Shown: positions 32,701-42,005 of the stretch, in pieces | How the letters are laid out: every line of letters begins with the position of its first letter | How positions within the stretch are numbered: position 1 is the stretch's first letter | NCBI GenBank assembly: GCA_963682025.1 | Contig: OY821518.1 | Location: forward strand, 16,208,422-16,272,421 | From: Cordilura impudica | Taxonomy: Eukaryota; Arthropoda; Insecta; Diptera; Scathophagidae | Length of the DNA stretch: 64,000 nucleotides | Direction of reading: 5' to 3' | Program-made: the position numbers and the translations under genes | The notes under the pieces: generated by a model | The model's input: the letters and a program-made list of their open reading frames with translations, nothing else | What the model was told of the DNA's origin: nothing | The model's database searches: none

Positions 32701-35700
32701 TAAAAGCAAATTTCGAACAGAATAAAATCCGAGTTGTTATGTTCTGTAATACGTATAAAAGAAGGATTGAAATTGAACAATCGGTGCTGTCACACTTAAA
32801 ATATACCGAGCGATGTCGTTGATAAGAGTCGATCGTCAGAAATATATCAGAGCCAAGAAGAACTTGAACATGAAGACATCACAGAAATGTTAGATTCCAT
32901 AAACCAATTATTCTAATATAATCGTATCTTTTGATAATGTAATTTCTGTTATATTTTAAATAAAAAAAAAATCCCTCTAAAATTAAAATTATTTAATTTA
33001 AGTTTAAAATAAACTCAATTTGATGTTAATAAAAATTTCAGATGAAATTCAAAATAATTTTAATTAAAATTTAAAAAATATAAATCGAAACATATGTTTT
33101 ATATTAATTTTTCGATTTAAAAACCAAAGAATTTATTAATAAGTATATAATTTTTCAGTATAAAGGTAATGAAATTTGAAAAAAAAAATTTAGCATCCAG
33201 TACGTTTAAGCATCTTTTTTTGCAATTTTGCATCTTTACAATTTCAAATTATGGCAATACTGTTGGTTTTAAAAGATTTTTTATAACAGTGGTTATAAGC
33301 ATGACATGTACATATACTTTGATCTGATTTATCGCATTTTAATATATTTTCAAAAGCCTTGCATTTGCATTTATAGTCGTCACCTTTGACCTGCTCCAGC
33401 CATCCAACTAACTGAAGCAAAATCTTTATGTTCTGTATTTCTTTAATGTGTTTTCAGCATCATCGAAAAACGAATCGAACATTTTTCTAAAATTAATTAT
33501 GTTTCTAAAATTAATTATGTTCAAATTTATAATATTTTAATGTTATGCACAAAACAGTGTTTTATACTTGTCATTGTTATTAAAGAATCCACATATTTAC
33601 TTCCTTCATATTATAGAATTATTACCAGACTTAAAAAGACTTTAAAGTTTAAAATTGAAAAAAATTATGCGATATTTAACAAATACATTCAAAATAGTTT
33701 TGACTGAATTTTTTGGCAGTTTTAGTTTTGCCTTGTATCAGTAAAATGTTCAGATATTAACTAAAAAAACAGTTTGTTAAATATTTTCATCTTAATTATC
33801 TTAATTAATTTAAAGACACAAAGATAGATTTAATACAATAAAAAGAAGTAAGAGTTGAAAGTTGATCTATGCGGACTCACAAATGTGCCCTATACTAATA
33901 GGTTTGGAAAATTGAAAAGGATTGTAAAAAATAAAATGCACCTTTATATTAAAAAATTGAAATTAAAAAGAAAATTACAAAATAAACCATTTACCTGGTT
34001 AAACTTAATATTGTTTGTAATTATCTGGATCAGGTTAGTATTTAAAATGGGATAAATCGGGAGTCATTGTGCCAATTTATGACCTAAAATATGTAGTCAC
34101 CTCTATAAAATGCTGAAAATTCAGAGCATTTGTTGTAATAATTCAGTAATAGGTTTATCAAAGTGTTTACATATTCAAATATTTCCAGATATTAATGTAA
34201 ACGTAAAACCCAGGTGGAGGGTATCAAAGATTCGGCATAGCCGAATTTAACACTCTTACTTGTTTTATGTATGTGTTAGTAGCAACTTTAAATGCAATTT
34301 ACTCAAAATAAAGGAAGAAATTTAAAAATCTTAAAATCTGCAAAACGGCTAAAAAGAATTACCTTTCAAATAATATACGTTTGGTCAAAATCGGGATAAA
34401 ACGGTAGAACCAAACAGCGGTCACAAGAAATCGCCTAGCCTATTAATATTATAGATATAAATTTTTATTCTCTTTTCTCAATATAAACATTTTTTAACTC
34501 ACAAGTTGTTCTTTTTCAATTACACAAGGGAGAGAACTGAATGTTGTTTTTAAAGTTATTTGGGACGCTGAATCCAAATCTGCACTTGGTTTTTTCTCGC
34601 GATATACCGTACTCTTTTTTTTTATTGATGTGTGATTTTGCGCTTTCCACCTATAACGTATGATTTTTTTATGGAAATTCCACCCACAATTATGAATGTT
34701 CATTATTTGGAAAGCTGTGAAACGAATTTGAAACGAATTTGTATGAACCTGGTTGTTGAAGGCTGAATCAGGTACATATGCTTTTCTAACAGAGGCGTCC
34801 ATTCATATGTACCTGTCCGTAAAATATCTGAAATCAGTGGGCTAAAACAATTACTATAACCCACTTATTGCATAAATAGAACAACAGAAAAAAACACACA
34901 CATATTAAAAAATTTTGTTTTTGTATGGAAATCGCGATTTTTATCAATTGAGTTTTCTCAGTAAATTGTGAACAAAATCAAAAGTTGTGCACGGATTACA
35001 ACGAAATAAAACCCATTTCATTCCAAATACGTTTATCTTAATATTTTTTGACCAAAAGTGTTATGTTTGTCAGACTTTTATTTTTTATGAATTTTTAAAG
35101 AACAAAAAATAATTTTTCTTTTTTTTTTTTTAAATTGTTCTTTTTTCAAAACTTCCACGATATCTCTGAAACTGCTGGGTTAATTTAAAACCAATCTAAG
35201 CACGGCTTAAATATAATATTGTTGACGAGTTTTGGATTTTTTTTGAACTGAATATGATGAACCGTTTTCAAGTTACTCCAATATATGTAGTGGAAGTGCC
35301 TTAATTTTGAACATAACGGTATATCGCGGAAAGTCGAGCTGATAGAAAAATACCAAGTGTAGATTTGAAATCAGCGACCTCAAATTAGTGAAGAATAGCC
35401 ATAAAGTTCCAGTCAGCAGGAAAAAAGTTCAATTTTGTTCCCTTGTGTTACCTTGTCCCAATAACAATTTCATGTTTTTTTAAATATAAATCTATTTTTT
35501 AATTCTTTTGATTTCTCGATATAAATTATTTAAATGACATTATTTAGATTTCAAATTGTTGGTTTTTCATAACAGCTTTATATTAACTTTTTTGGAAATT
35601 CTTTAAAATCACATCTAAAGAAGTTCTTCCTTTGGAAGCAATGAAAATCTGATGCTTTTAGAAGAGTCACTTATTTAAAACATATTCAAATTAAGGAAAT

Positions 35701-38700
35701 AGTCCTATAAATATTTTTATGAACCTCCCTTAACAAGACAAAAAGGGATCTGAAATTATTTGGAGAAGATAAGGAACAGTTATATAAAAATATTAAATAA
35801 ATTTGACTTATAAATGTCTGCTGGCCCATAGCGCTCCATAGTCATAAAGTTTAGTGAAATGTCTTTATTACTATTTTAATAGTTGCAAAAGTGCAATACG
35901 CACTTTCAATGACTTTTTAAATTATTACGTTCTCTTTCTTCTTTTCTTCGTTTTTCAATTGAATGCAGTTTATAGCATCTTTCTGCTTAAGTGTGTTAGC
36001 TAGCAACATTGTAGCAGCTTCATATCCTGCTTTACATGCCCTCCATTATGCCCAACAAAAATCAGCATTGGGACAACAACAGCAACAAGGCCAGCGTGAT
36101 CAACAACATCAATCCTTGGAACAGCCTTCTACATCCGCAGAGTTGGGTAATGACTTGGGCGGTACTGTTAGCTCATCGGAAGATTACGACTCCCATCCTC
36201 AATATAGTTTTGCTTATGATGTCAGAGATTCATTGACTGGTGACGATAAGCAACAGGAAGAGAAACGTGATGGTGATGTTGTACAGGGTCAGGTGAGTCA
36301 GAAATTCAGAACTTTAGTAATTGAAAATCATGAATGACAATAAAACTGAAATGTACAGGAGAAGGAGGGGAAGTCCATCCAAATCTCTCGTTAGACTATG
36401 TAGGTGAAACAATTTTTTGTTTTCAATTTTTTTTAAATATTAACTTTGAAAAAGTAGTAGAGATTTCCCATTAGAGTAAAGGAAACATGCAACGAAACAT
36501 TAATCGGTGAATTTTGCTTGATAAATCAAAAGCAAAAAGAGGCTCCATCTGGAAACTTTTCACTAACTCATAAGAGACTCCGATGAAACATTATTAGGAG
36601 AATTTTGCTCTATAACTGCGATGCACATGGAGTCTCCAACTGGAAACTATTCGGTAATCTAGAAGATTAGATCTATAAATAGTACGGTTTTCGAGATTTG
36701 GTTCTTTGAATTCAAGACCCCAAAAAATGACATTTGAGCTTTCTATATAAAAATACGAGTTTAAAAGCAGCATTTCCATTATATAAATGAGATTAAATAT
36801 ATATATCGTGTAATATTTAGTTTAAAAGTTATGGGCGAGATTCTTAGGAAATTTCAATTAAATTTTGCCTTTTTTCCTATTTTTAAAACATCACATTTTG
36901 GAAACCGAAATTCGAAAATTCTTCCTTATATATTTCTTTAGTTAATAGGATGGACCTATTTTTAAACTCATTCCTTCTGCCATGGAGCAACCCCATTCGC
37001 CCTCATCCAATTGATCTGAAACTTGGCCCATAGTCTTACTGTGACTATAGATTAATTTTGGGGTAGTCACGCATAGTCACGCATAGTCACGCACAGTCAC
37101 GGAGTGCTTTAAAACCCATTTCCCTTTATTCGATCGATCTGAAACTTGGTCGATAGACTGGCCGTGAATAAAGATTAACTTTGACATAGTCACGCACAGT
37201 CACGCATAGTCACGCACAGTCACGGAGTGATTTAAACCTCATTTCCCCTCATCCAATCAATCTGAAACTTGGTCCATAGACTTGATGTGACCAAAGATTA
37301 ATTTTAAAATAGTCCGGCAAAGTCACGCACAGTCACGGAGAGATTCAGAACCCATGTGCAGGAAAGAAAAGGAAAGGAAAGGAAAGGAAAGGAAAGGAAA
37401 GAGGAAAGAAAGAGTTTTAATAAAAACTTTATTGTTATGGGTTAGAATATTAATTAAAAATGTATTTATATTCCAGTTTTCCCGAAGTTTCATAGGTACA
37501 TTGCTTTATGATTCGGTGAACAGTGGCAATGTTCAATAAATCATAGACGATAATTTAATTTTTTGTAGAGTTTTAATACGAATTCAGTCAAAAAGTTATT
37601 TAAGGCCAAAGTTAAGAAATTAAAAATCTTAAGAGATTGACATTAAGTATGTGTAGAGCACAGACCATTCAGATACTTGAGCTTTCCTAGTTAATTTAAG
37701 CTAATGAAATCTAAGCCATCATGATTTACTTATTTCCTCTCTTTAGTATTCTCTCATCGAACCTGATGGCACTCGCAGATTAGTAGAATATACGGCCGAT
37801 GATATCAATGGTTTCAATGCTGTCGTTTCGAAACAAATGATAGATGCCCAACATTCACGTGCCACAAGTTCCACATCCAGCTCTCGCTACAATAGTATTG
37901 AAGCCATGCAATCCCAGATCCAAAGTCAAGCTATAGCCGAGGCTCAAGCACAGACTGCAGCTTATGAGGAAGCTCAGGCCTTAGCTGAAGCACAAGTTAG
38001 AGCCGAGGCCAGGGCTCAAAGTCAACAGAATTCACAAGCGGAACAGCAGGTCAGAGCTCAAGCTGAAAATCAGGCACAATCGCAAGCTCAACAATTAATG
38101 GAACAATTTGAACAACAATATAAACAGCAACAACAACAGCAATTGCAACAGCAGCAATTGCAGCAACAGCAATTACAAGCCCAACAACAATTGCAACAAC
38201 GCAACCAACAACAACAGCAACGCCAACAATTATTGCGCACACAATACCAGCAATCCCATGAACGTCTTACCAATGACCAAGCCCTTCTATTATCCCAGTC
38301 TTTACCTAGTCAAGCTTTAGGTCACAGTGTTCATGCCACCGTTGTCTCCCATCCACCCACTTTACTATCACGGAATTCTGCCGGCTCAGTATTTGCCCAT
38401 ACACGTGATATTTCCACTCTAAATGACATACGCGATAATAATGCTCGTTTAAGTGTTGAACGTACCGCCCACCCTCAGATTGTGATTACCCAACCAGCCA
38501 GTGCCACTGTACAAGCTTCGGTAATACACTCGCCCCTATCATTGTTGGAAACTTCGACCAATGCTTTAGGTGCCACTGGTAATGGCTTAAGAAGTAGTTC
38601 CTTGATCTCGGCCAGAATAACTAGTAATGGACGTACTACTGGTAGTGGAAATTTAGCTTTGAATGGCAATGGCAGACAATTGTTGGAAGACTTGAATAAT

Positions 38701-39036
38701 GATGAATTGCAAAATTCTCTAGCACGTCATTCCGCCAGCTCCAGTTCGGCCAGTATTAGAATTTTGAATGGTAACGGTAATAGAAATGGTAATGGTAATG
38801 GCAATGGTAACGATAACGGTAGCAGTAACGATAATGCTAGCTCTGGTAATGACAATGGAAATGGCCGCTATTCGTATGATGAAAGTTTAGAATTACGTTT
38901 AAATGGCCAAAACAATAATGGCTTAAGAAATGCTCTGCGTCATCAACAAAACAGACGTTTACAAACTCTTTATAGCAATGGCAACAACGGTAATGGAGAC
39001 GGCACCGGTAATGGTAATGGTAAATCTTTATGGTAA
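23768..39036 (+). CDS. RR-2 chitin-binding cuticle protein, three exons, 540 aa
   Basis: Secreted structural protein of hard cuticle that binds chitin through an extended Rebers-Riddiford (RR-2) domain. Exons are 23768-23776, 35969-36292 and 37747-39036; all junctions are phase 0 with donors GTAGGT and GTGAGT and acceptors TTGAATGCAG and CTCTCTTTAG. Joined, residues 1-3 (MKW) plus exon 2 give a clean signal peptide ([20 protein letters not shown]). This split of the first few codons by a long intron is typical of insect cuticle genes. Residues 21-80 are Gln/Ser-rich; the RR-2 domain is about 82-140 ([20 protein letters not shown], then [18 protein letters not shown] and GFNAVV). The rest, about 400 residues, is low complexity: Ala/Gln repeats, a polyQ block near 233-271, and Asn/Gly repeats near 448-483 and at the C terminus. 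This is longer than most RR-2 proteins (often 100-300 aa). The specific Drosophila orthologue was not identified. Confidence 0.92.
23777..25275 (+). other. intron 1, first part: no feature seen
   Basis: AT-rich intron sequence with no recognisable repeat, ORF or RNA. Being the proximal part of a long first intron and free of transposons, it is a candidate place for enhancers. Confidence 0.4.
25276..25654 (-). mobile_element. CTAG-Helitron, full-length
   Basis: Same structure as 1721-2099, 5' TC at 25654; the 3' terminus has mutated from CTAG to TTAG, and the terminal hairpin has one change (CTAGAAATTCGAG). Confidence 0.8.
25655..28560 (+). mobile_element. Hen2-related remnants, several degraded copies
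   Basis: Blocks of the Hen2 family recur: GTCCGTCCGTCTGCTGAAAT at 26086, GCCCGTCTGTCTGTTGAAAC at 27421, GTCTGTCCATCTGTCTGTTG at 28253, each preceded by a TATATATT-TTGATC-like core as in DINE-1/mini-me elements, and followed by repeats around TTTGGAGCAGGTTA. TATACTCTCCACTCCACTGTGCAGAGTATAT at 27278-27308 is a recognisable 5' end. At least three overlapping or nested copies; boundaries are blurred. Confidence 0.55.
26176..26760 (+). repeat. tandem units of 219-226 bp inside Hen2 remnant
   Basis: The block GAGCAGGTTA...AAATCGGTC.TCACTAT...AAGATATAACC...ACACCTCTAAAAAAA begins at 26176, 26395 and 26621. Single copies of the unit also occur at 27475, about 28330 and about 34028, so the array is an internal feature of the Hen2 family that has expanded here. 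Confidence 0.75.
28561..28920 (+). other. intron sequence with local inverted repeat
   Basis: No gene. ATTCTATAAAACGAAATGTAACGAA at 28782 and its near-complement TTCGTTATGGTTCGTTTTATAGAAT at 28877 form an inverted pair about 120 bp across, possibly a tiny MITE; no target duplication was resolved. Confidence 0.4.
30172..30432 (+). repeat. two-copy tandem duplication, 126-bp spacing
   Basis: Copy A from 30172 and copy B from 30298 share CCATTCCCAA, the block CGCGGAGCTCA.CTCAATCA and the block CCCTGGGAAACAT. They differ at roughly a quarter of positions, so the duplication is old. GC content is well above the surroundings. Nothing known matched by eye. Confidence 0.8.
31484..31985 (+). mobile_element. 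MITE with ACACTATGTG inverted ends
   Basis: Ends GGTGTGTTTACACTATGTGT and, inverted, GCTGCGTTCACACTATGTGT; 502 bp, no ORF. Flanks repeat AATTA on both sides, but TTA or TTAA are equally possible duplications depending on where the end is placed, so it may be Harbinger- or piggyBac-like. Confidence 0.75.
32046..33262 (+). mobile_element. hATx copy 2
   Basis: 1217 bp, ends CAGTGTTGCCGT and ATGGCAATACTG, exact 8-bp duplication TTGGTTTT (32038-32045 and 33263-33270). Compared with copy 1 it keeps an extra internal segment: an open frame at 32413-32673 that starts [16 protein letters not shown], then the [11 protein letters not shown] dimerisation block in another frame near 32655-32690. Neither copy encodes a full transposase. 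Confidence 0.92.
32413..32915 (+). pseudogene. hAT transposase remnant
   Basis: The 86-codon frame 32413-32673 and the following dimerisation block are separated by frame changes. The segment between the N-terminal piece and the C-terminal ERLFSL block corresponds to a large internal deletion; the catalytic Asp/Asp/Glu region is missing. Same lineage as 14837-15110 and 63339-63483. Confidence 0.65.
34456..35968 (+). other. intron 1, last part
   Basis: No host exon seen apart from the acceptor at 35968. A perfect 13-bp inverted pair CGCGATATACCGT (34598-34610) and ACGGTATATCGCG (35316-35328) brackets about 700 bp and may mark an old element. A 102-codon minus frame at 34494-34802 overlaps one arm and has no protein-like features. 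Confidence 0.4.
35969..36292 (+). CDS. cuticle gene exon 2 (residues 4-111)
   Basis: Encodes the hydrophobic core of the signal peptide, a Gln/Ser-rich spacer and the first half of the RR-2 domain up to GDVVQGQ. Acceptor CAATTGAATGCAG and donor CAG|GTGAGT. The open frame reads six bases further upstream into the acceptor (ATGCAG), so a start there would be false. Confidence 0.9.
36990..37350 (+). repeat. three tandem units of about 120 bp with AGTCACGCA runs
   Basis: Each unit is CATCCAATC..TCTGAAACTTGG, then a GTGACTAAAGATTAA-like block, then two to four copies of AGTCACGCA(C/T) and a final CACGGAG. Copies begin near 37009, 37133 and 37254. Possibly a local satellite seed. Confidence 0.8.
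37358..37408 (+). repeat. (GGAAA)n microsatellite
   Basis: Eight or so copies of GGAAA with minor variants, in intron 2. Confidence 0.9.
37747..39036 (+). CDS. cuticle gene exon 3 (residues 112-540)
   Basis: Starts right after the acceptor CTCTTTAG with [19 protein letters not shown], the second half of the RR-2 domain, ending GFNAVVSK. It then encodes the Ala/Gln-rich region, a polyQ block interrupted by Leu, a Ser/Thr/His region with several LL and SLL motifs, and Asn/Gly repeats to the stop TAA at 39034. CAA/CAG and AAT/GGT runs make this exon prone to length variation. Confidence 0.92.
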   Translation, partial: YSLIEPDGTRRLVEYTADDINGFNAVVSKQMIDAQHSRATSSTSSSRYNSIEAMQSQIQSQAIAEAQAQTAAYEEAQALAEAQVRAEARAQSQQNSQAEQQVRAQAENQAQSQAQQLMEQFEQQYKQQQQQQLQQQQLQQQQLQAQQQLQQRNQQQQQRQQLLRTQYQQSHERLTNDQALLLSQSLPSQALGHSVHATVVSHPPTLLSRNSAGSVFAHTRDISTLNDIRDNNARLSVERTAHPQIVITQPASATVQASVIHSPLSLLETSTNALGATGNGLRSSSLISARITSNGRTTGSGNLALNGNGRQLLEDLNNDELQNSLARHSASSSSASIRILNGNGNRNGNGNGNGNDNGSSNDNASSGNDNGNGRYSYDESLELRLNGQNNNGLRNALRHQQNRRLQTLYSNGNNGNGDGTGNGNGKSLW

Positions 39037-39382
39037 TTCATCAATTTCTATAAAAGTCATATACAAAAACAACAAAAAAAACATGTAGGACGAAACAGCA
39101 ACAACGATCATTATTAGTTCTTAGTTTGAATTGAAAGAATCACCAGGCATTTTTGACCACCCCCAGCAACTCTTTAAGGACTCATACGATTCTCACTTAA
39201 CGTCATTTAGTTTATTAAGTCTTAGTTAAAGAAAAAGAAAAAAAATTGTTTGTGTTTTTTATGTTTCTCATTTCTAGTTAACTAGCAATTTAAGTTATTT
39301 TTTTTATTTCTTGTTACTAATCAAGGGATTTGGGGTTTAATTTTTTTTATCTCTAACAACTACAATTACAATCAACTAACCA

Positions 39383-39388
39383 AATAAA
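39383..39388 (+). promoter_or_regulatory. possible polyadenylation signal of the cuticle gene
   Basis: AATAAA 347 bp after the stop, followed by unremarkable AT-rich sequence. Other AATAAA-like hexamers occur further on, so the true end is uncertain. Confidence 0.4.
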
Positions 39389-40981
39389 ACCTATAAACAA
39401 CTCTTAAATAACGCTTAGTTATCTATAAAAACCACAACTACAACTACTCTACTTCTATAATGCTTTACAGAACTTAGGGATTTATATAGTTTTTCCTGGT
39501 TTCTTCATGTTCTCTTTTATATAACAAATATTTATTTATACAAAGAAAAGTTTTATTAAACAAAGAAAAATATATTTATAAAGAATTTTATGCAGCATTT
39601 ACCATTTTCAAAAAGGACATTTATCTAGCTTTCTTTAGTTATATTCTTCCTAGCTATTGTATTGTTTTCCCTAATGAACAATTTATACTAACACAGATGT
39701 ACACTACTTCAACTACTACTCATCTACTACTTCAAAACAAAATTTTAACAAGACTACAAAGTTGATAAGAAAATTAAGCAACGGCCTTATAAAAAACTTG
39801 CTGATGATACCATGCAACCAAAGCCGAATGCAACACTGTATCATGAATAATATATAAAAACTAATTAAAATATAAAAGCTCGTCTCAAATATAAAGGCGC
39901 TGGCAGCAGACAAATGAAAGACAAAAACTGGAGCCAGTAAACAAAAGCAAAACGTAAGCCACAAATTGCTTGAAGCCGCCAAAAGCCGTTTTTAGAATCT
40001 TCTCACTTTGGGATTGTGATTTACTTTCTACAACGACTTCAACAGTTTCTAGAAAAAATCGCCTGCATTATTTACTCGTATAGTTTGTACAATTATTTGT
40101 TTATATCAGTTATATTTCTCGTTATTTAAATATTTATATTTGTATATGTTTTCACTATCATACTTTCTCATTGTTCTCTCATTTTTACTATCCTACATAC
40201 ACTTTTGCTTTGCTTTATTTTTTGTTGTTAGTTCATAAGTTAAGTTTAAAACAAAAAAAAAAAGATGACATCTTAAAAAAGCATTACAAAAATAAAAACA
40301 CTATAAATAAAAAAAAATATTTTGTTTTTTTTTTCCTAACAAAATCTAAACTTTTGTGTTGTTTATTTTCCTGCTGCAGTCAGTTGCCTTTAAAATTTGT
40401 AAAGGTCTTCTTTTATTGTTTATTCTTGGCCGAGACTTGTGTGACTTTTTATTTGAACTTTATAACATTTATGCAAAAGATTATCAAGATTATTTATGAA
40501 CTTTAGATGTTAATTTCATTTTGTTTTTATTCATTCTAGAATCTAAATGAAAGAAATTTAGTTGTAAGAGTTTTAAAATTTAAGTAAATGGCAATTAATT
40601 TTACACCAGGATTTTTACATACAGGATTTTTTTATTGTTTTCAATTTTTCTCGTTTTTAATGATCAATATTCAAAAGGTTAACAAGTTAGTGAGTACGAT
40701 ACATCACATATAGAATGTGGTAATAATTATAGGTCAACTGGACAGTTCTAACTCATGCGTCATCATTTTTAAATATCACATTTTAAAAAATTCTATATTT
40801 TAAACTAAAATTTGAGATGTGTAAAAATACTCAGAAATATTCTTCTTAACATATAATTGCGCTCATTAGTGACTCCCAGATTCGCTGATCCCATGAATGT
40901 ATAACGCTTTACGTATACATATTACGATTAGGCAGAAAACACTTCGAAAGATTGGCCTTACAACATATAAGCATACAAAAA
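39389..40981. other. 3' flank of the cuticle gene, no gene seen
   Basis: AT-rich with many short A and T runs. Open frames on both strands (for example 39716-39982 minus) are hydrophobic only because of the base composition. No repeats recognised. Confidence 0.45.
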
Positions 40982-41756
40982 CAAGTAAGAAAACTATAGT
41001 CGGTCTAGACCGACTATACGATACCCTATACCATGGTTTAGAGATCCTATCTCTTCGGTCCAACTAATTGGATATAGAAAATAAGCACAAACCAAATTTG
41101 ACTGGCATTGTTAATAATTTTTTTGGATGCAGATATGAAAACGTTCATATCGGGTGCTATATTTATATGCGGACCAGGTCGAAAAATGGACCGATCCAGA
41201 CCATATTTGGTAAGGTCACTTATATTTTGAAAAAATATAAACAAACCAAATTTGAGAAAAATCTGTGCAACATTTTTGTTTTTTGATAGATTTAAGTGAA
41301 GATCGGGAAGCAGCTCTATATTGGGCCTATGACTAGGAATTGTCCTATAGGGATTATTTTTGGACTACTGATTAATGGATACAATAAATGCATACAAACC
41401 CAATTTGACTGAGGTCCATATGATAATTTGGATCTTATGGCAATTTATGTCGATTTTATAGGGGTCATTTGTATGGCGACAAGGTTTGAACATGGACCAT
41501 ATTTCACCAATTTCAACAGCGTTCATCCCATGGCCGATAAAAGCTTATATACCAAATTTCATCAAAATATGTTCATATCTGCGACCTGTAGTTTGATTAA
41601 AAAATTTACATGGACACACAGACGGACGGACGGACGGACGGATGCACATCGCTAAATCGACTCAGAAAGTGATTCTGAGTCGATCGGTATAATAAAAGAT
41701 GGGTCTAGGTCATATATTTTCGGTAGTTACAATTAGCAGCATAGGGTATAGGGTAT
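40982..41756 (-). mobile_element. Hen1, full-length
   Basis: On the minus strand: 5' end ATACCCTATACCCTATGCTGC at 41756, (GTCY)n tract at 41620-41645, hairpin AGTCGGTCTAGACCGACT and CTTACTTG at 40982, flanked by T on both sides. It keeps one of the conserved Hen1 open frames (41428-41655, + strand here). Confidence 0.85.
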
Positions 41757-42005
41757 AAAAATACTGATGTATGTTTGATTTAATATTGAAAATAAAAATG
41801 AGACGCCTTAATGAAGTTTTACAAGATGAAATCTTTAAATTCAGAAATTCTTCCTGGAATACTTATTTACCCAATCCAGAAAATGACTATTTGCCTTTTT
41901 GGAATATTATAAAAGTTTTAAAGGCTGTCTTCTTCCTTCAAATACCAATAATTTCTTGATCTACAAGAAAAGTGGGTAGAGCGAACTGAAACTCGGAAAC
42001 TTCAA

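Larger units (their letters stand above)
29111..34262 (+). mobile_element. Hen2 (Helentron/DINE-1-like), with later insertions
   Basis: 5' end ATACCCTCCACTCCAGTGTG with inverted partner CAGAGGGTATAT; a TATATATATTTGTGATC core and (GTCY)n tract at 29244-29302, the arrangement of DINE-1/mini-me elements; tandem blocks with GATTCACTAACATC at 29360 and 29529; 3' hairpin TTCGGCATAGCCGAA followed by TTTAACACTCTTACTTG at 34262. It is inserted at a T-T site in a Helitron without duplication. It holds a tandem duplication (30172-30432), a MITE (31484-31985) and a hATx (32046-33262). The 5-kb length is mostly these insertions and unassigned sequence. Confidence 0.75.
28921..34455 (-). mobile_element. 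CTAG-Helitron split by a Hen2 element
   Basis: Helitron sequence occupies 28921-29110 and 34263-34455. The two parts join to a normal 383-bp copy. The interruption lies in the AT-rich TATAATTTTATG segment, which is unbroken in the copies at 25276 and 53544. Confidence 0.85.
36293..37746 (+). other. intron 2 (1454 bp)
   Basis: Bounded by GTGAGT and TTTAG. Contains the AGTCACGCA tandem repeat and a GGAAA microsatellite listed separately. Otherwise featureless. Confidence 0.7.

Noticed and set aside
34494..34802. 102-codon minus-strand frame in intron 1
   Set aside because: Overlaps one arm of an inverted pair, has no recognisable motif, and lies in intron sequence.
39716..39982. 88-codon hydrophobic minus-strand frame with a signal-peptide-like start
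   Set aside because: T-rich sequence gives Phe/Leu/Ile by composition; no stable start context, no neighbour support, no family resemblance.
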